A stretch of 18,719 nucleotides of DNA from Bacteroidia bacterium (GTDB lineage: Bacteria; Bacteroidota; Bacteroidia; Bacteroidales; GCA-2748055): NCBI GenBank assembly GCA_030596245.1, contig JAUVKN010000036.1, positions 1-18,719 of the forward strand, read 5' to 3'. The notes beneath the pieces are model-generated. The model was not told the origin of the DNA, searched no databases, and saw only the letters and a list, made by a program, of their open reading frames with translations. Below are positions 15,844 through 18,719 of the stretch, piece by piece. The first letter of the stretch is position 1, and each line of letters opens with the position of its first letter. Made by a program: the position numbers and the translations under genes.

Positions 15844-15959
15844 CATTATTATTAATTATACCCCCTATTTTTTTTATACTGGAATCGCTTTTTTTATATT
15901 TTTATTCTAACAACCCACGTTTTTTACAGTCCCTGTCGAAATAAATATTTTTTTACTAA

Positions 15960-16107
15960 AAAGAGGCTGTCTCAAAAGTCCACTTTTTACCAATTCTGAG
16001 GGATACTTTGGAAGTAACCTGGCATTTTTCTCGCAGAGAATAAGCACGTTACGAAAAAGTATCCCTCAGAAAAACAGTGAGGCTGCCCCTTTTGAGACAG
16101 CCTCTTT
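15960..16107. mobile_element. 148-base palindromic element, MITE-like
   Basis: Nested inverted repeats fold the whole segment into one long hairpin. The outer arms AAAGAGGCTGTCTCAAAAG (15960-15978) and its exact complement (16089-16107) are 19 bases. The middle arms TCTGAGGGATACTTT (15995-16009) and complement (16056-16070) are 15 bases. GTAAC/GTTAC (16014-16018, 16048-16052) and TTCTC-GCA-GAGAA (16028-16040) lie inside. There is no coding capacity. Termini of the GAGGCTGTCTCAAAA kind resemble insertion-sequence ends (from memory). No convincing target duplication is visible; a TA on each side (15957-15958 and 16107-16108) is possible if the ends are offset by one base. It lies 26 bases behind the M20 peptidase stop and may end that transcript, since five U follow the outer stem on the - strand. 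Confidence 0.75.
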
Positions 16108-16133
16108 ACAATGTATAAAATTGGATACAAGGA

Positions 16134-17504
16134 CTATTTTATCTCTTCCGCGAAATAACTATAGAAAAGAGGTATGGTCTCAATCCCTTTATAGAAATTA
16201 AAGAGCGGATAGTTCTCATTGGGCGAATGAATGGCATCAGAGTCCAGGCCAAAACCCATGAGGATAGACTTGATCCCTAACACCTCTTCAAAATCCGAAA
16301 CAATGGGAATGCTACCTCCACTTCTCACCGGGATGGGCTGTTTTCCGAAACTCTCCCCGATGGCTTTGGTTGCTGCCCGATAAGCGGGGAAATCGATGGG
16401 CGTCACGTATCCCTGACCTCCGTGAAGACTTTTCACTTCAACTTTTGTGCCTTCAGGAGCAATTTTCTTTATATGATCGATAAACAGTGTATCGATTTTC
16501 TTTGAATCCTGATTGGGTACAAGCCTCATTGAAATTTTTGCATAGGCTTTGGACGGCAGGACCGTTTTGGCCCCTTCACCAATATAACCCGACCAGATCC
16601 CATTCACATCAAGACTGGGACGAATACCTGTCCGCTCGTTGGTTGAAAATCCTTTTTCTCCAACCACTGCTTCAATATCAAGAGCCGTCTTGTAGTCTTC
16701 CAGATTGAAAGGAGCTTTTGCCATATCGGATCGTTCACTGTCGGAAATTTCCAATACGTCGTCGTAAAAACCGGGGATGGTAATGTGGTTATTTTTATCT
16801 GTGAGGGAGGCAACCATTTTGGAAAGCAGGTTTGCAGGGTTCCCCACAGCTCCTCCATACAAGCCCGAATGAAGATCACGGTTCGGACCTGTCAATTCAA
16901 CCTCAAGGTAACTGAGCCCTCTTAACCCAACAGTAATTGAGGGAGTATCCTGGGCGATCATGGTGGTATCTGAGATCAGGATGATGTCAGCCTTGAGCAA
17001 CTCTTTATTCTGCTTACAGAACTCCTTCAGACTGGGAGAACCTATCTCCTCCTCTCCTTCAATCATAAACTTCACATTGCAGGCAAGCGTTCCGGTGCGG
17101 TTCATCAATTCAAATGCCTTTACGTGCATAAACAACTGTCCTTTATCGTCATCAGCACCCCTTGCAAAGATCTTTCCGTCCCTGAGTTCAGGTTCAAATG
17201 GAGGTGAATCCCATAGGTCGAGGGGTTCTACTGGTTGTACGTCGTAATGTCCGTATACAAGAACGGTGGGCAGGGAATCATCGATAAGTTTTTGACCATA
17301 GATTACCGGCCAACCGGTTGTCTCTTTCACTTCTGCAAGATCGGCCCCTGCTTCAATCAGAGAATTCTTGATAAAATCAGCTGTTTTTCGCATGTCATCC
17401 TTGTGCTCCTCAATGGCACTGATGGATGGTATACGAATTAGGTCAAACAGTTCTTCCAGAAACCTCTTTTTGTGGATTTCTACGTAATTTTTAATTGTTT
17501 CCAT
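16134..17504 (-). CDS. M20-family metallopeptidase (dipeptidase type)
   Basis: Cytoplasmic di-zinc exopeptidase that by family cleaves dipeptides or short peptides. The 456 residues fit the M20 dipeptidases with no signal peptide. Metal and catalytic residues: His86 and Asp88 in VYGHYDVQP, the bridging Asp119 in RGADDDKGQ, the general base Glu152 and metal ligand Glu153 in EGEEEIGS, Asp179 in ISDT, and a late His in DAIHSPNENYPL. The dimerisation (lid) domain is the middle segment, about 200-350, with HSGLYGGAVGNP. The gene starts 30 bases after the DUF3109 stop, probably in one transcript. The substrate (carnosinase-like, Xaa-His or broad dipeptides) cannot be settled. The palindromic element follows it directly. 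Confidence 0.94.
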   Translation of the reverse strand: METIKNYVEIHKKRFLEELFDLIRIPSISAIEEHKDDMRKTADFIKNSLIEAGADLAEVKETTGWPVIYGQKLIDDSLPTVLVYGHYDVQPVEPLDLWDSPPFEPELRDGKIFARGADDDKGQLFMHVKAFELMNRTGTLACNVKFMIEGEEEIGSPSLKEFCKQNKELLKADIILISDTTMIAQDTPSITVGLRGLSYLEVELTGPNRDLHSGLYGGAVGNPANLLSKMVASLTDKNNHITIPGFYDDVLEISDSERSDMAKAPFNLEDYKTALDIEAVVGEKGFSTNERTGIRPSLDVNGIWSGYIGEGAKTVLPSKAYAKISMRLVPNQDSKKIDTLFIDHIKKIAPEGTKVEVKSLHGGQGYVTPIDFPAYRAATKAIGESFGKQPIPVRSGGSIPIVSDFEEVLGIKSILMGFGLDSDAIHSPNENYPLFNFYKGIETIPLFYSYFAEEIK

Positions 17505-17534
17505 ATGGTTTGTATTTGTTGTTTTGATAATCGT

Positions 17535-18119
17535 TTACAAGTTTTCCGGAGATTGGTTATATATTTCCTCATAGACTTTTTCCAGTTCGTTGTAGAACTC
17601 CTTTCCATACACCCTGGTAATCGGATCCTTCAAAAATCTAAATACTGGAACTCCTTCTTTCTTTCCCAGCTGACGCGCTGACTCGCAAATGCTCCATTGG
17701 TGATAGTTGAGTGCTATGCCCTTTTTTAGCTTATTAACCCTAATGGGGTAAAGATGGCAGGAAACCGGTTTTTGAAAGGGAATGGAATTCTGCTCGTACG
17801 CCCTTTCAATGGCACATCGGGCAACTCCTTCCTCAAAAACCACGAAAGCACACTCTTCCCATCCGACCAGTGGAGTCACCTTGTCTCCATCATTGTCAAT
17901 CACCCAACCACCATCTTCATTTATTGCCCTGAGACCCTCGGCCCTCATAAAGGGTTTGATTTTTTCTAAGTGTTGCTCAATCATTTCTGCCTCATGGTCT
18001 TCCAAAGGAGCACCGGAATCTCCGAATATGCAGCAATTTCCCTCGCATTTTTCCAGGTGACATATAAAATGATGCTCAAATAAATCCCTGCTTACAATCT
18101 TGTCTCCGATCTGAATCAT
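17535..18119 (-). CDS. DUF3109 family cysteine-rich protein
   Basis: A conserved protein of unknown function, recognised as DUF3109 from its opening MIQIGDKIVS and the cysteine pattern. The 194 residues carry eight cysteines: Cys20, Cys25, Cys29 and Cys30 (C-x4-C-x3-CC, in FICHLEKCEGNCCIFGDSGA), then Cys90, Cys102, Cys121 (PVSCHLYPIR) and Cys145 (QWSICESA). The pattern recalls the metal-chelating CxxCxxxCC proteins and suggests bound zinc or an iron-sulfur cluster (inference). There is no signal peptide. The frame opens further upstream to 18140, but MIQIG at 18119 (or the Met just before, 18122) is the family start, and a near -7 element CACATTTG (- strand, 18145-18138) overlaps the extra codons. 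It is followed by the M20 peptidase at 30 bases. Confidence 0.88.
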   Translation of the reverse strand: MIQIGDKIVSRDLFEHHFICHLEKCEGNCCIFGDSGAPLEDHEAEMIEQHLEKIKPFMRAEGLRAINEDGGWVIDNDGDKVTPLVGWEECAFVVFEEGVARCAIERAYEQNSIPFQKPVSCHLYPIRVNKLKKGIALNYHQWSICESARQLGKKEGVPVFRFLKDPITRVYGKEFYNELEKVYEEIYNQSPENL

Positions 18120-18134
18120 CATGGCAATAATAAA

Positions 18135-18146
18135 GCACAAATGTGC
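18135..18146. promoter_or_regulatory. Small palindrome in the divergent promoter region
   Basis: GCACA-AA-TGTGC is a perfect 5-base dyad in the 52-base spacer between the two divergent starts. It could be a regulator site or chance; nothing else supports a function. Confidence 0.25.
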
Positions 18147-18159
18147 GAAAATTAAATTT

Positions 18160-18167
18160 TATCTTTG
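18160..18167 (+). promoter_or_regulatory. -7 promoter element just ahead of the right-edge gene
   Basis: TATCTTTG matches TAnnTTTG and ends only four bases before the ATG at 18172. By the usual spacing transcription would begin at or within a base or two of the ATG, which predicts a leaderless mRNA. Confidence 0.6.
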
Positions 18168-18171
18168 CCCA

Positions 18172-18719
18172 ATGAGAAGAAAAGTGGCAATGTTGGTTTT
18201 GGTCGTCCTGTGCTGGGCAATGACAAGTGCACAGGTATCTTATTTCAACAGACCCGATCTCCTCGATGGGGTGGACAGCTGCCTTCACTATACCTACAGC
18301 TTTTCATTTCAGAAAGCCCATCTGTTTCAGAGGGAGTTGGCTGGTGAGACCCCCGATCACCCAGCTCCCTATTTCCTGGAGGCATTGATCGTTTACTGGA
18401 AGAATTTTCCACTTACTCCTGAAGATAAAGCTTCCGAAATGTTTGTGGAACTGATGGACCGCACTGTGGAGATTGCCGAAACTTATATTGAAAACGATTC
18501 GACCCATCTTGAAGGGGTCTTTTTTGACCTTTTTGGAAGAGCCTTCACAGCAATGTTCTGGGCCGATAACGGGAAAGAGGGTAAAGTGGTACCAGACTTA
18601 AGAACCATGTTCAGGCATACAAAAGAAGGGTTCGAACTGAAAGAGAAGTTCAATGAGTTCTATTTTTCAACCGGACTGTACAATTACTACATAGAGGCCT
18701 ATCCCGAAGCCCATCCTGT
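18172..18719 (+). CDS. Secreted helical protein of unknown function, 5' part
   Basis: The frame is open from ATG 18172 to the window end (182 complete codons) and continues beyond, so the gene is partial. The N-terminus MRRKVAMLVLVVLCWAMTSA followed by Q is a signal peptide with cleavage after residue 20; no lipobox is present, so the product is probably periplasmic. The rest looks alpha-helical and TPR-like in rhythm (for example the PAPYFLEALIVYWKNFPLTP and GVFFDLFGRAFTAMFWADNG stretches). I recall similar uncharacterised Bacteroidota proteins but no named family. It is divergent from the DUF3109 gene, with 52 bases between starts. Codon and base use match the neighbouring genes. Start choice: the first ATG after the -7 element; a second Met at codon 7 would still leave a usable signal peptide but would lose the positive residues. 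Confidence 0.8.
   Translation, partial: MRRKVAMLVLVVLCWAMTSAQVSYFNRPDLLDGVDSCLHYTYSFSFQKAHLFQRELAGETPDHPAPYFLEALIVYWKNFPLTPEDKASEMFVELMDRTVEIAETYIENDSTHLEGVFFDLFGRAFTAMFWADNGKEGKVVPDLRTMFRHTKEGFELKEKFNEFYFSTGLYNYYIEAYPEAHP

Noticed and set aside
18120..18140. Longer N-terminus (MCFIIAM) for the DUF3109 protein
   Set aside because: The family start is MIQIG, and a near -7 promoter element overlaps the extra codons.
1..18719. A new defence, mobile or biosynthetic multi-gene system
   Set aside because: Every sizeable gene but the right-edge one fits a known family; no nuclease/helicase module, toxin-antitoxin pair, integrase or biosynthetic core was seen on either strand.

Overview
The window looks like a chromosomal segment of a Bacteroidota bacterium, probably a marine or anaerobic Bacteroidales/Marinilabiliales-type lineage (inference, not a taxonomic search). 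The evidence is of several kinds. Starts generally lack obvious Shine-Dalgarno sequences, and four genes have a TAnnTTTG-type -7 promoter element upstream in the right orientation. Glutamine synthetase is the long GSIII type. There is a PorE-like TPR/propeller/OmpA protein, a DUF3109 protein and several lipoproteins. Nearly all content is ordinary core metabolism and cell-envelope genes. I see no CRISPR array, tRNA, rRNA, intact transposase, phage or defence gene.

Layout. Positions 1-6007 are on the + strand: the 3' part of pnp with a strong terminator, a prolyl-oligopeptidase-type lipoprotein peptidase, a deoxynucleoside kinase with a TTG start, and a large OmpA-like/TPR lipoprotein with its own terminator. 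A SpoU-type RNA methyltransferase (6277-6807, -) converges on that block. A repeat-bearing spacer then leads to sucC (7068-8258, +), whose stop codon interlocks with that of pyrF on the other strand. A tight - strand cluster follows: porE-like gene -> purM -> prfA -> pyrF (13365 down to 8255, gaps of 5, 15 and 15 bases). Upstream of it lies glnA type III (15792-13606, -) with its own promoter and terminator. Next come a 148-base palindromic element and a - strand pair, a DUF3109 gene followed by an M20 peptidase (18119 down to 16134). At the right edge a divergent + strand gene starts at 18172 and runs out of the window; it encodes a secreted protein.

How the genes relate. purM and pyrF serve de novo purine and pyrimidine synthesis, and the dNK salvages deoxynucleosides. 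sucC and GSIII belong to the TCA cycle and nitrogen assimilation. pnp, the SpoU methylase and prfA handle RNA and translation. The two peptidases suggest peptide use. The two OmpA-like/TPR proteins and the right-edge secreted protein belong to the envelope.

The least ordinary material is between genes: two perfect short tandem duplications (39 bases across a stop codon, and 21 bases), two palindromic elements that share an IS-end-like 15-mer, a repeat pair that is out of coding phase, and a promoter placed so close to an ATG that it predicts a leaderless mRNA. I did not find a convincing new multi-gene system.
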